A stretch of 64,000 nucleotides of DNA from Rallus limicola (lineage: Eukaryota; Chordata; Aves; Gruiformes; Rallidae), in NCBI GenBank assembly GCA_022605955.1, contig JAKCOZ010000001.1, positions 73,042,520 to 73,106,519 on the forward strand, in the 5' to 3' direction. Shown in pieces: positions 36,502 through 48,900 of this stretch; the first letter of the stretch is position 1, and each line of letters starts with the position of its first letter. The translations under genes were made by a program, and so were the position numbers. The notes under the pieces are model-generated. The model was given only the letters and a program-made list of their open reading frames with translations, had not been told where the DNA came from and made no database searches.

Positions 36502-39500
36502 GTTCCACAGTAAAATCCTACTAAACACTATCTCATAGAAGCAGCAACTAATTCAAACTTTTCAAGGTAATGCACAAGATGAAAAATTTAAACAGATTTT
36601 TAACACCTTGGATCAGGCTATGCTACACCAGTAGTAGTTTTGAGAATTTTCTAATAGTATTTTCATATAGAAAGTAAAATTCATTTTAAAGGATTATCAG
36701 TTTAGAACAAGCAAATAAACCCCTCAAAACCAGAAATCCTCAAAATCATAATGTCACAGGATGCTTACTGTAGGCAAGAAACAGCAATACAAAAGTGAGT
36801 CAATAGTTGTAGGCATTACCTATTACTAATGACCTGTAAAATGAATACAGAAAATTTAAACTGACATTTAGAACATGACACAAAACTGTGCTACAACTGG
36901 GAAGTACCAAGAAGGAAAGTTTGTTTCCAAGGGAAACAAGCCCCCAGAGGTCAGCTTTATCCCTCTTCTACTGTGTCAGCTTTAAAAACATTAAAGTTTG
37001 GCAAGGTCTGCTGGCTTGGATATTACATGCCGAGAAGTTATGTCCGCCTTTCTTACAAAGCATGCTACGCTTCCAGGAAGGGTAGAAGCCTTTATTTCTC
37101 CCCCTAACAGGCCAGTATTTCATGTAGCTTTTATGCAGACTGCATCATCAACTCACCCATTCTCTCTGTGGCTGTTAGATACTTTGATTCCTAAAACTGC
37201 ATTAAAATTGAAATATTTGTGCTCTTTTCAAGTTAGGTGTTAAAGTTACTAAAAAATAGTTTGAATATGCTGTAAATCCCACAGGCTGATTGCATTTTAC
37301 AATAGAAGTTTTATGAACCAACAGCCCCCATACTACATACCACCCTTCTCTTTAAACAGACAGACAGTTCTCTTCATCTATTTTCCATTTGGACAACTTT
37401 TCTATTAATTGGAATGCATCATCAATTTCCTGAAATTAACATAAGTACAGCCATTCTTGACCAAAGTGCAAGCTCGTGCAAAACTAAATTAACCAGCAAT
37501 CCCCCCACCTACAAACCAACCACCCCCAAAAAATTACTAACACCACTCCTAAAACCAAAATTAATTCACACCTGGCATGATTCTAACTGTATAACTAAGA
37601 AACCATTTGCTTTCCCTAAATTACTTGCATCATGGACAATGAGCTGAAAGCTACTACAAAGTAATTAATCTAAATATTCAGCTTTCCAGATTGGCATTAA
37701 ATTATTCTTAGCAGTACTATTTTATGCTAAAACAATGCTTTGCAATTTTAAAGAAAGCCTTTAACAACATTGAAACAAGACATTTAGGCATTAAATGATG
37801 ATTAAACAGATTTAAATTTGAAGCATTAACCTAAATATCCTACAGCATTTCTAAGAACTTCACTGAGCTGCCATAATTTCTGTCAGCGTATGTAGTACTG
37901 AATGACTAGTAAAATACCTGAATTGAAACTATTCCAGTCTAGCAGTTTGTATGATCTTGTGTTACCCATAATTCCGACAAAGGCTGAGTTCAAAACAGCA
38001 AATTAGTAGATCAGTTATAGGAGCAGAATAGTGAAAAAAAAACTACCAACAAGAACACAATTGACAACACCACTCCACAGGAACTGGAAAGACACAGACA
38101 GCAGAGTTAATAAGAGGCTGAAATAGAAAGGGAAAAAAGGAGCATGCTATAGCAATCTAGCACTAGGCGTGATCAAAGTGTACAGTATACAGCAATTATT
38201 GTCTTATCAATAAGTTCTCAATCTACCTTCAAGAGATCTTTCCTCTTCTACATTTTCCTGTTTGTTTCCTTTAACATTTTACAGACTTATTTGGCTTGAG
38301 TGCTTAGTGTGATCATCACTACATCAGATGATTTTTTTTCTACTTCCCTCCCACAGCCATACGCCTTCATTCACCCTTCTGCTTCTACTGTTTTAGTAAT
38401 GTACAGAGTTCCAAGTACCATGCATCTTACATCCACTTGTCAGGAGCAATCTACAAGTCTCACAAAAACATTGCAAAGAGCCTCTTAGTTCAGGAAATGT
38501 AAGTCTCTATCTTGTTTATTACCCTGCTTTCAGTCATTTTGGTAAAATAAGAGGTACATAATGCCAAGAAATTAGTTTCTAAAACATCTGAGGAAAAATG
38601 GACTTTTTTTTATTTTGTCTTCAATTTACAGTGTGATAAATTTTCATTTGCACACAAGTGACCTGTATCAGAAATCTGCTGAAAATACAGAAGCCTAAGA
38701 CAACTAAGTGGCAAAGAAACAGGGGATTTGTGTGTAAATTTTACTTCTACTTTTTTCTTTATGTTCTCTCCACTGTGTAAATAAATCTTAAAAATGTGGG
38801 GAAAACCCCGGCACTGTATAGTCATATAATTTTAAAAAATCCCTTAAATTCAAATTAAGTCCCAGATTTTACTTCATGTTGTCAGTTTACTGAACCTTTC
38901 GATGGGCAATAATCTACCTCCTTACAGAATTACTTGCCTGGAGTCAAAGGAAGAATAAAGAAAAGGAAAACAAACATTTTGTAATTGTTTAAAAAGTTGC
39001 TCAAACTTTGGTTAATTACTCCTGACTAGTGCATGCAAAACCACTACAGGTGCTATTTCATGCTCTAGTCTATTTTTAAGTGTGCTGTTAACTCCAACAT
39101 TTTATGGAGTATTCCTTGGCTTGTCTCAACTACAACAAAATCTTCAGAGTGAAAAGTGACTTAATTCTGATGTCAGAATTAGGACATGCAAAATACTAAT
39201 GTTCCGGTACTGTGGTTCCCAGCTAAATATTAAATAAAAATATTAAAAGTACTGTTCTGTATACATTTTTAAGAACAGAAACAAAACTGTCAAGGTTTTG
39301 TCAAGAGAGGTTAAGACCATGTACTGAGCTAAATTGTAGTCATTAGTCCTTAAGGATTTCAAGGAGCTGAAAATTAGAAAACATTCACATTTAAGATCAA
39401 GTATTTAAACTTATTTTTATTTGAATGGAAAACTTGCATCAAGTTTTAACATTAAAAAGCAGTTAAAAATTAATTAGAGCCTCAATAATTCAAAGACAGT

Positions 39501-39755
39501 TTTTAGTGCAAAGTTACTAGATTCAAAATACTTTATTCATTTCATTAACTTGCTGAAAAGTTTCTCACTAAAAACATATCCTCTAAATGACTTATTTTTC
39601 AAGCGTAAATTTCTGTCTGCAAAGTACTGCTTTCAATATATGTTGTTAGAATAGATCTGTATCTATTCAAATACTGATATAAAGCTATCAAGGTTAGAAG
39701 TATACGACCATTACGACTGGATTTGAGCAAGGAAATTGTTCTTGTGTTAACATAC

Positions 39756-39864
39756 CAGGATTGTGAATGCGATCCAGGAGCTTCACAGATCGTGCGCTGA
39801 CAACGCCACCGACGTGGACAAGAAAGCCTGGTGGAAAGGTCGTCAAGGTAAAAAATGGAAATTC
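39756..39864 (-). CDS. C2CD5: C2CD5 coding exon 9
   Basis: 109 nt: 36 codons (about 347-382) plus one base of D383. It encodes EFPFFTLTTFPPGFLVHV, then GGVVSARSVKLLDRIHNP. This is the beta-strand/PG-turn start of the YbjQ-like unit completed by exons 10-11. It is CpG-rich against its intron. The acceptor is ATCATAACAG|GAA and the donor CCTG|GTATGT. Confidence 0.95.
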
Positions 39865-41570
39865 CTGTTATGATTAAAAACAAACATCAAATGACTGCTT
39901 ACCAACCACTGCCAACTGCCAATACACATGCAGTGAACTGATAGCTTCCCTAAAATACAAGCAAAGCAGGTACATTAGGCCAGACGTTCTTCAGGCTTAC
40001 TAAGCATTACGTAACCGTACATCTTCGTGTACCCATACTATAGTAAAAGCAGAGGTATTGTAAAATGTAGGAATGCTTTTCCCCCATAAGAGTTGTACCT
40101 CAGCACAATATCAATAAAGAATCAAAACTTTATACACATTTGTGTTTACATTGCCTCTCCTGGTGCATTTTCAGGATGGCAGCTGAACAGCACAATTCTA
40201 CTTTCATTAGCTGATACAAAGCAAAGAAACATTTTTCTCCATTCTTCAGGTCTTGCTGTTCTACAACTGACTGCAGTTTGATCATGAAGCACAGGGCAAA
40301 AGCCAAACTGCAGTCTTGTACGAATGATCAATGTCTTATTCGAGGAACCACACCTAAAAATTTTAATGGACTGCTCTGTCAGTCTCATAAGCACTAAATG
40401 TAACAATATCCATGTTCTAAGTCTTTGAAATAAGACTTAAACTAAGGAAATTTACTTCCAATTCATTTGCACAGATTCTACCTATTTGTAATTAAAACAA
40501 AGAATTACTAAGTTTCAGCAGCTACTCAAAACAGATCAATCAGGAGGCAAAGTAGTTGATAACGGTACTTTTTCATTACACACATGATGAAATAACACAG
40601 TGGCATTCAAAGGAGGTAAGACCAAAACTGGAAAATCTTATTTTCTATAGAGACATTCTATGGAATGTCTAATATAGATGTGATAGCACACTTATGGGGG
40701 AAAGGCAATAGGTTTATGTTCAGCAATTATAAATGCACAGAGGCAAAATAGAAAAATTAACAAAAAAACATGCAATCATGGTTTGTATAGTCAGGATGAT
40801 TGGTAAATGGGAAAAACACCACCATTTTATATGAGAGAAAGCACAGTAGAGATTCCTTTCTCACATACTTGAAGCACTTGCAACAATACAGTTCAACTGA
40901 GCTTATACCTAAACAATATACATGCTGCTAAGTGTGGATCACAGTACTTCCAGCAATACATGGCATGAAAACTAAAGCCCAATGGAGATTTAAAAATTAA
41001 CACTTCAGAAGTCTTACCACCCTTGTCACTAGAACTCTTACAACTTTAAAAAGGCCCTACCAAACTCCCAAGTTTTCTAGATTTTCATTTGGCTTAGACT
41101 TTCAATATTAAGCCAGCAATCACAGTTTAAACACTCAGAAGGAAAAAAAAACCAAAACAAACAACCCGACCCCCAAAAACCCCACACCAAAACTACAATA
41201 CACCCCAAAATCAGTGGTCCTGGCTTATGATACAACTAAAAAGCACCACTGGACTCTGCAAAACTGCATGACTAACCTGTCTTCAGGAGCATCAATGCAT
41301 CTCTAGAGGCCTACAGGAAAAATTCCCCAAGAAGGTTCTAATAGATCACGAAGTGCTTTGCAAGTTATCAGAATAATCAGGAAGCTTTGACTACAAGTCT
41401 GAACTCTTTCTGTGTCTCATGCCAAAAAATTGAAAAAATTCAGTATATCAGCTCTTTGTTAGAACCCTCCTTTACTGTGGCTCTTTACTACCAACTGTTC
41501 AATGATTCACAAGTATGGTGCCATGTGTCCCAGTATAATTCCATGACATTTATTCTGCATAACTTGCATT

Positions 41571-41586
41571 TATATATATATATATA
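41571..41586. repeat. (TA)8 tract
   Basis: A 16-bp TA dinucleotide run in intron 8. Confidence 0.9.
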
Positions 41587-41929
41587 ACATTCAAATTTGC
41601 TCTGTTGAATATAGTTCTGATGTTAATGACATTAAAAACAATTAGCTTTCCCAGAACTATAGTTACCAGTATAAACCCTCACACTTAGATGGTGCTAAAG
41701 CAGTACACAGCAAACTGAGTGACACTCCATGCTCTAAAGCATAAGCAAATCTGATGCTTTTTAATTCATACGAAGATTCAGAAATTACTTCAATTTTTGT
41801 TATTTTCATATGGATGTGTATTGCAAGTACATTTAAAACATTCAGTTTTCCAGTTTGCCAGATTCCTTACAGTCTAAGCCAGGAGTAAAAATTTAAAGTT
41901 AAAATAACAGCTCTATCTCAAGCAATACA

Positions 41930-42279
41930 TACAGCAGGATCGAGTGCACCCTCAGCAAGCATGCCAATGACGCTGAGCTGCATGGTGCAGTTGATATGCT
42001 AGAAGGAAGGGATGCCATCAGAAGGATGTGGGCAGGCATGAGAAGTAGGCCTGCACAAACCACGTGAAGTTCGACAGAGCCAAGGGCAAGGGCCTGCACG
42101 TGGGTTGGGGCCATCCCAATCACAACTACAGGCTGGAGAAAGAAAGGACTGAGAGCTGCCCTGAGGAGAAGGACTTGGAGGTGGTTTGTGGACAAGAAGC
42201 TCAACATGACTCAGCAGCAGGGTTGGAACTAACTGAACTTTAAGGTCCCTTCCAACACAAACCATTCAGTGATTCTACA
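41930..42279 (+). mobile_element. CR1 LINE fragment with internal deletion
   Basis: Matches the CR1 ORF2 end: gatcgagtgcaccctcagca, a gggatgccatcagaagg segment, ctgaggagaaggacttggag and aagctcaacatgac. It then jumps straight to the CR1 3' end, gggttggaact and ggtcccttccaac. The stretch normally between these blocks is missing, so the copy lost roughly 200 bp or more. Plus orientation, antisense to the gene. Confidence 0.92.
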
Positions 42280-42689
42280 TACTGTATTATGATCACACTG
42301 AAATTGTACCTCATATCCTATCAAGTTGATTTCAGCCACAGACAGATCTGGGTAACTGACTCAACAAACCATTCTTGTATGTTCTTTAACAATGTCTCAT
42401 TTATTCTGACAGAGATGGAATTCCATCACTTCGTATGATGAATTCCCCCCTCCCCTTTTCCTTTTTAACTTCTTTTAGAGAATTTGGGGTTTCAGATTTC
42501 TGAAATACAAGTTCCAGCCATAATTACATGTGGTAATCTATAATATTATAAAATTATAAACCTATTACTGCATGGAAAACAGAGATTCCATAAGCAGCAC
42601 ATGCTGTGGTTCCACAGCAATCTCCTCTATTACTGCAAACTGTAAAGGACTATCTTGGTGATGCAAGCACAGAGTATCCTGTGTATCAG

Positions 42690-42890
42690 AAGACATGAGA
42701 AGAGAGTGATGAGGTGCTGGAACAGGCTGCCGAAAGATGTGGTGAATGCCCTGTCCCTGGAGGTGTTCAAAGGGCCCTGAGCAACCCTGTCTATCACGCG
42801 TGGAGGCTGGTGGTCCTGTCTGCGGCAGGGGGGTTGGAACTCTATCATCTCTGGGGTCCCTTCCAACCCAGACCATTCTATTATCTTAAA
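42690..42890 (+). mobile_element. CR1 LINE 3'-end fragment
   Basis: It contains aggtgctggaacaggctgcc, a ctgtccctggaggtgttcaa block, ggggttggaactctatcatc and ggtcccttccaacccagacc. It is truncated at the 5' end and ends near attctattatctt. It lies about 0.4 kb from the previous CR1 in the same orientation. The two may be separate insertions. Confidence 0.9.
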
Positions 42891-45861
42891 AGTTTCCACA
42901 CTGAAGATGGTCAGTCCTTTTACCAATACCATTTCACAGTCATTGACCACATTGTTCTTGAAAGAACTGTCACTGGTTTAATTCTTGCAACTGCATACAG
43001 ATTTTCTAGCTGGCATTTGGAGAAAGTTCAAGAAGATTACAATAAAATCCCATAAATATTTAACACAATGTTTAAAAATGTTTGTGTACATGCATGCATG
43101 TATTGCTAGTATTCTTTTTTAACTACATTTCATACGAAGGCACACAAAATAAAGAAAAAGCACATGGAACAAGGCAACACACACATCTCATCTGGTGCTA
43201 GAGCCAGCTGAAGCAGTTCTCAGAATCCCTTCCAGCCACTCATTCCCATCGTTGCACCACTCCCTCATTTAATGTTCGTAATACTCTGGTATGTTCACAG
43301 GGCTTTTTGGGGTGAACAAGAGCAGGAAACTAGTCCACATTAAAGTACTGTTAATTTCCTAGTTGAATTATATTTATTCTAAGCCCTTCTCACAAGGTGG
43401 CCAAACAATCTTACAGTTTTTCAAGTGCAGTGAGGGGAGAGGCTGGATAGTAACAAGAATTCACTGGAAAGACACGTTGCTTAAGTCAAGATTTCAGCCA
43501 AAAAGAATCACACAGAGAACTGCACTCTAACACAACAGTTATCTAGCAGTGCTCTTCAGAGATGACGATAAACAGATCTCCATTTTGAAAAGGCAGCAGT
43601 AAAGATCTCTCAAGCACTTGCAGAATGCAAACACAGAAGAATAAAACAGTATTTGTCCAAGTTGAGGTCAGCAGATAGAAAATACCATTGAGAGCTGCAT
43701 CTGGCCATTTCTAAAAAAACATAGGCTGGTTTTTGATGAGTAAAGTAGGTTCAAATTTTCTCACAGATGGAAATCTATCACATACATTTATAGATACAAA
43801 TATGCACAGAGATAAATGTGCTATAGTTACACTTGCTACCAATAGGCACCCTGTGAATTTCTAAAAATGTATTAGCATACAACATAACACAGGTGTGAGA
43901 TTTCAACAGCTGGTGTAATTTCCTGGAAGAAACTGAGTAATGTTACCCTTCCAACAAAATCTGGTTTGTAGTTAGGGTTATTTAAGCAGGACATTAAAAC
44001 CACATTTCATTAACTGGATGTCTCCACAGCTTATTTTAACGAACTGGTTTTGATATGCCTTAGCATATTACGGTTTATAATATGGTATATGTTTCATAAA
44101 CTGAACCAAGACTCCAAACAACTTACTATATATTGAATACATGTGGAAATGTAAGCACTGAATTTACTCTTTGTTTTCCAAAATAAATGCTACTGTAACT
44201 AATCCAGGCACTACTTGCACATGTGATATTAAAACAAAGTAATTTAAGTATCACTCATTTTAGTTAAGTAACTAAACTTTACGGTTAACCATTAGAGGTA
44301 ACCATAGCAAAACCATATCCAGTATTAAATTTTCAGAAAGACAGTATGAACATATTTTTGTATTAACAGTCCATATACTTTACTACATCATCAACAACTG
44401 TCTCCACATGTTTCCAACCCATGTTATGGTATTTTTTTGTCCACTAGACAAAATATATATAGGCCTTACCAAAACAATGTATAAATAATTCAAGATCTAA
44501 AAATACATTAAGTGCTCTTGATTTACATTTTTAATTTTTAAAAAGCTTCCTAAGGAAAAAAACAGATCAGCCATGAAACATCTGAAACACTAGCAAAACC
44601 AAAAATAAACAGAGAAAAAGCTCTTTTTAAAGCAATTTTTTCCCAAACAAAAACATCTGAAGCAAAAGCCATGGAGTTGTTTTTAAAGAAAAATGAAAAT
44701 TTTAACTGAAGTGTACCAACATGCAAAATACTACACAAAAATATGGCAATCTGGCAAATGCTATTAAAAATAATAAATAAAAATAATCCTGCATAAACAA
44801 AATTTCAAAGAAATCTGCAAAACCTCATGAAGAAGAAAATAAAAGTATCTCAAGGACTGCTTAGAAATCCTCAATGCAAGAAAGAAGGGCTATAAGAAGA
44901 GTCACACAGTGTTTTGCAACATACCCGCCTTCTACAGAACCTATGAGGCGATCCTCCCTTAGCAACAGATAACAAAAAATGAGAAGAGAATCAACCACTT
45001 ACAATAGTAGCTATTCACTTTTATTTCACAGAAGTAGCTGATTTTGTTTTCAACAGACGCATACACAGTTCTACTTAAGCAGTTCAGGTAGTCAGAAACT
45101 GTAATTAAACTCAGATTTATTTCTGAATAGGAAAACATTCACTCCTCTTCCTTCAAGACACCTCACTGACAACATTAACAAAAGAAGTATATAACCTACA
45201 AAAGAATTTTCCAAGAGACTCACTCATTCAAAAAGTTAAATGAAGAATTAAACCCACTTTTCTTTAATTACATAGGCTATTCATTATAGTAACAGATGGC
45301 AATCTTAGTGAATCTATAAAGCCCTTTTATTGTTTGGGAAGCTAGATTTAAGTTAGTATTTTTTAAAAGGCTACATGCACATCATCCCATGTAGTATAAT
45401 GTAGGCTAAATTATGCACCAACTCGTATTTTCCAGAACTGGAAGTTTTCACAATCTTAAATGGGATTTTCACCTCATTATAAAGCTATTCCAATGTTTCT
45501 GAATTTGGCTTCTCTGAAAACTTAACTAAATACATGATGGTAAAGTATTAAACTTACACATGTATCAGCAACTTAGAGAGATTAAACAACAGCAATTTTG
45601 GCAATAACTGTTTCTTGTAACACTGACTGTAATCACTTCAGTGCTGTGCACACTACAGTTATTTTCCCCACTTAATGCTTTAGTAATACATTACAATTTA
45701 AATAATTTGTGCAAGAAAGTGCTATTAAACATTCAACATCTGCAAAATCTTCGGACCTAAAAATTACACATAATTTTAAACAGAAAGTAGCAGGAAACTT
45801 TTAACTTACAGGCTAAATTTTCATTTTAGTTGATGAGAAATAAAAATACTAAATGCCTTAC

Positions 45862-45947
45862 CCTTTGTTCCAGAGCTGACTGAGTCTGTTGTCTTAAGAG
45901 AGTTTTAAATGGCCCCCCTTCTTTTCCAGCACTCCCACTGCCCATTC
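45862..45947 (-). CDS. C2CD5: C2CD5 coding exon 8
   Basis: 86 nt: two bases finishing G318, then 28 codons (about 319-346): MGSGSAGKEGGPFKTL, then LRQQTQSALEQR. A flexible Gly/Ser linker. The acceptor is ACTCTTCAG|GA and the donor AGG|GTAAGG. It accepts either exon 7 or the alternative exon 7b, both of which end in phase 1. Confidence 0.95.
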
Positions 45948-48900
45948 CTGAAGAGTATCAGTACAAATGACATTTGAAAAAAACATACATTATAATTTGT
46001 AATCAAACTTTAATTTAAAAATATAAAGAACAGTATCTGAAAACAGTAAAACTATCCCCATAATTTTAATTATCAGGAAAAAGTTTCTGAGCTACACAGT
46101 TTAATTTGTAGTTGGGGGGTGTCTTAGGGTTTTTTCACAGTGGGGTTTTTTTAGCATTTGGACACATACCACATATATCCCTCCACCCCCAATCTAAGAT
46201 CTTTTTCTGCTGTCAACCTGAATTTAAAAACAAAACAAAAACAAACAAACCAACCAACCAACCCCCAAAAAAATCACCCACCTTCAAAATACATAGACCC
46301 AAATATCTGGCCTTGCCATTCTTTCCTATGACATGCAATTTTTTCCCCCTAGTTACTTTTAGCAGGTTTGCCTTTGATTTCAATACAGTTCTACCTTCTC
46401 TGCTTTTCAAAGCAAGTTTTTACATCATCAAATTTTTGGCCCGTATCAAAAAGGACTGCAAAGTCACTGTTAATTTCACCCTGTTGAATGATGTCTCTCT
46501 GTCAGAACACTCTATAGTCAAGTATCTCTATCAGTTTACTAAAAAAATACAATTTAAACTCAGAACTAGATCCTTTTTAAGTTACCAAATCACCTTTCCT
46601 AACCATTGGGAAGGGATCGTAAACGTAATTACAGCAGCAGCTGCATAATGCAACACTGGGACCAAAAGGAAAATTGCAAAGGCAAGGCACATCCTTGTAT
46701 AGAAATATATATTCTAAAAAAAAAAAAAACCCACAACAAACCCCAAATTATTTTAATTTTCTTTAATACCTATGCAATGAAATAGTCATTTGTCTGATTC
46801 ATTCAAATGAGCTAAGGACTAGTGCTCAGCATTTAAAAAACTGCCACAGCTACTTGATTACTGTATTTGCACACACATAACCTGCAGGTTTCTGTAAATG
46901 AAAATAAGAAACACACACCAGTTTTTCATAGGATGGGTAATACTCTTGTTCATATGTTTTACTCTCACCCCTAGCCCACAGTACAGGTGCTTCTCTGAAC
47001 AGATGGAAAGTTTATTGGATACACAAATACCCTTGCTATTGAATTATCTGTTGAGATGTGAATTATATGTTGAGATGCAGGTTATATGTACAAAAGTAAT
47101 TATTTGCTCTACAGTTAGAAATCACAAAGGTAAAAAACAAGCACATACCCAGATTGTGTTTTTCCTACAGTAAACACAATGCTGGTGAATCAGACTCTTG
47201 GTAATATTTCATGCCTAAAAACATACTATTAGTGGTATTTCTTGTATCTAAACCCAGCAGTTCTAGCTTGACAAAGCAAAAATAACCACCTAAGTTGTAT
47301 AAGGAAAGCACAGGATAAGAACAAAAAGTGTCAGAAGCAGGATGAAATACAAACACCACAAGTGCAAACAGTTATGAATGAAGCAAAGATTTTCATTTAC
47401 AGAATTTTTAACTAGCTTAACACAACAATTCCTTGCTAGTTTCTTCCTCCTTCTGATCAAGTATCTAATCGGCATGAATGAGACTGTGCATACACATCAA
47501 AGTGCAGTTATATGTTTTAACCAAAGACTTTGGAGATCTGGAAATACTGAACTTAATAACGGACATTAATTCATTCCTAACATTTTCAGAATTACTAGGT
47601 TATCATTAGCATGTAATTATACATTAAAATACTAAATTTAACACATTTTTAGCTGTTCTTGGATAAGGAAACAAAAATATTAGTCCTGTATAGTCCCATT
47701 AAACAAGATTAAATTGCTTTTACTACGTGGCAGTGATTCTAAACATCATTGTCGGGGACTATACAATATTAAATACAGACAAACAGAGCGTAGGTACTGG
47801 ACATGAAACAAACTCAAAAAATACAAACTAACCAAAATAGTTTCTACAGAAAAAAAGCAGTAGTATCAACTTTTAATTCAAATCTACAAAAATAATGCAT
47901 GTCAGTGAAATGGAAAAGAAGGCAGTACCAAAAAAAAAAATGTTTGTATGGGCTTTATTTAAAAGATTAAAGAGCAGAGTTGATAGCCAATATTTCAATA
48001 AATTATGAATGAATTAATGAGCAACTGCTTGTTCCATGCAAAACATAGGAACAAACTGAAAGGAATGAGGGGAATTGAAGGAAAAAAAAAACCCAAAAAA
48101 CAAAAAACAGTAAATTATTTTAGTCCAATTACCAAAGGAAATTTTGCAAGGGAAAAGGAGAAACTTCTGTAGCATGAACTACATGTGTTTCAAACCCTGT
48201 AAGAAGTTCTGAAGCTGTTTCAAGCTTCTGGGGCAGCAGCAAGAGATGCTATGAATAGTCATGTAGCCAGCAGTTCTCCGAGGCTAACTGAACAAAACCC
48301 AAGGGTTATAGAAGGCTGTGTGTTAAATGCCCCCGTATCAAATAACAACAACATTTTCTTCAAGGTTTGTTTAAAAGGCCATAATAGATTGATCCTACCA
48401 GAAGCAGCCAGAAGCAGCTCTTCAGTGAAAGAAACACTTTTCCTCAGAACAACTGGGCTGACATGGCTAGAGTGTAGAGGGTTAAGGCTAGACCCCGAGA
48501 GGAGGAGACAGGACTTTTTAAGATGTGGGGAATCACAAGAGAGTGTAGGGGAGCTGGGAAACAGGAAAATCCTAGGTCCCTGTGGGGAAGGTGCTGTGGA
48601 GGAAAGTAATAGAGACAAAGAGATGTAGATTCAGAAGATGACTAAAGAAACAGACAAAGAAATCAAAATGAAGCTTTTTTTTTTTTTCCTTTTTCTCCAA
48701 ATGAAAAAGCACTTACTGCTAACTTAGTTCTCAACATACAGATAAATGGAATGACAATACAGCTCCACAATGTGAATGAGAAGCATGTTCTTCAAAAATC
48801 ATGACCTGATAATTTTGAAATTATTTTAAAAGCCATGGTAATCTAACTTTTGGTTTAAATTTTATACAAAAATTTGATAAATACTATAGAGTAACAGCTA

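Larger units (their letters stand above)
26138..39755 (-). other. Intron 9 (13.6 kb)
   Basis: The largest intron, uniformly AT-rich. I see a 13-bp inverted repeat at 27351-27382, a slightly GC-richer unidentified stretch at about 27920-28430, A/C-rich low-complexity DNA at 31765-31850 and an interrupted A-run at 36474-36501. No exon with matching phase, RNA gene or repeat family was recognised. Open frames (such as 33500-33793, 34942-35268 and antisense 35224-35553) look like chance. Confidence 0.8.
39865..45861 (-). other. Intron 8
   Basis: 5997 bp with two CR1 fragments (41930-42279 and 42690-42890) and a short (TA)n. Nothing else was recognised. Confidence 0.85.

Noticed and set aside
42565..43055. 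Overlapping open frames of 103-113 codons
   Set aside because: They cover the CR1 3' fragment at 42690-42890, which is a non-coding tail in both readings.
46112..46648. Plus-strand open frame of 178 codons, the longest in the window
   Set aside because: Lies wholly in intron 7, is antisense to the gene, has low-complexity Lys/Asn/Pro content from A/C-rich DNA, and shows no recognisable domain or promoter context.
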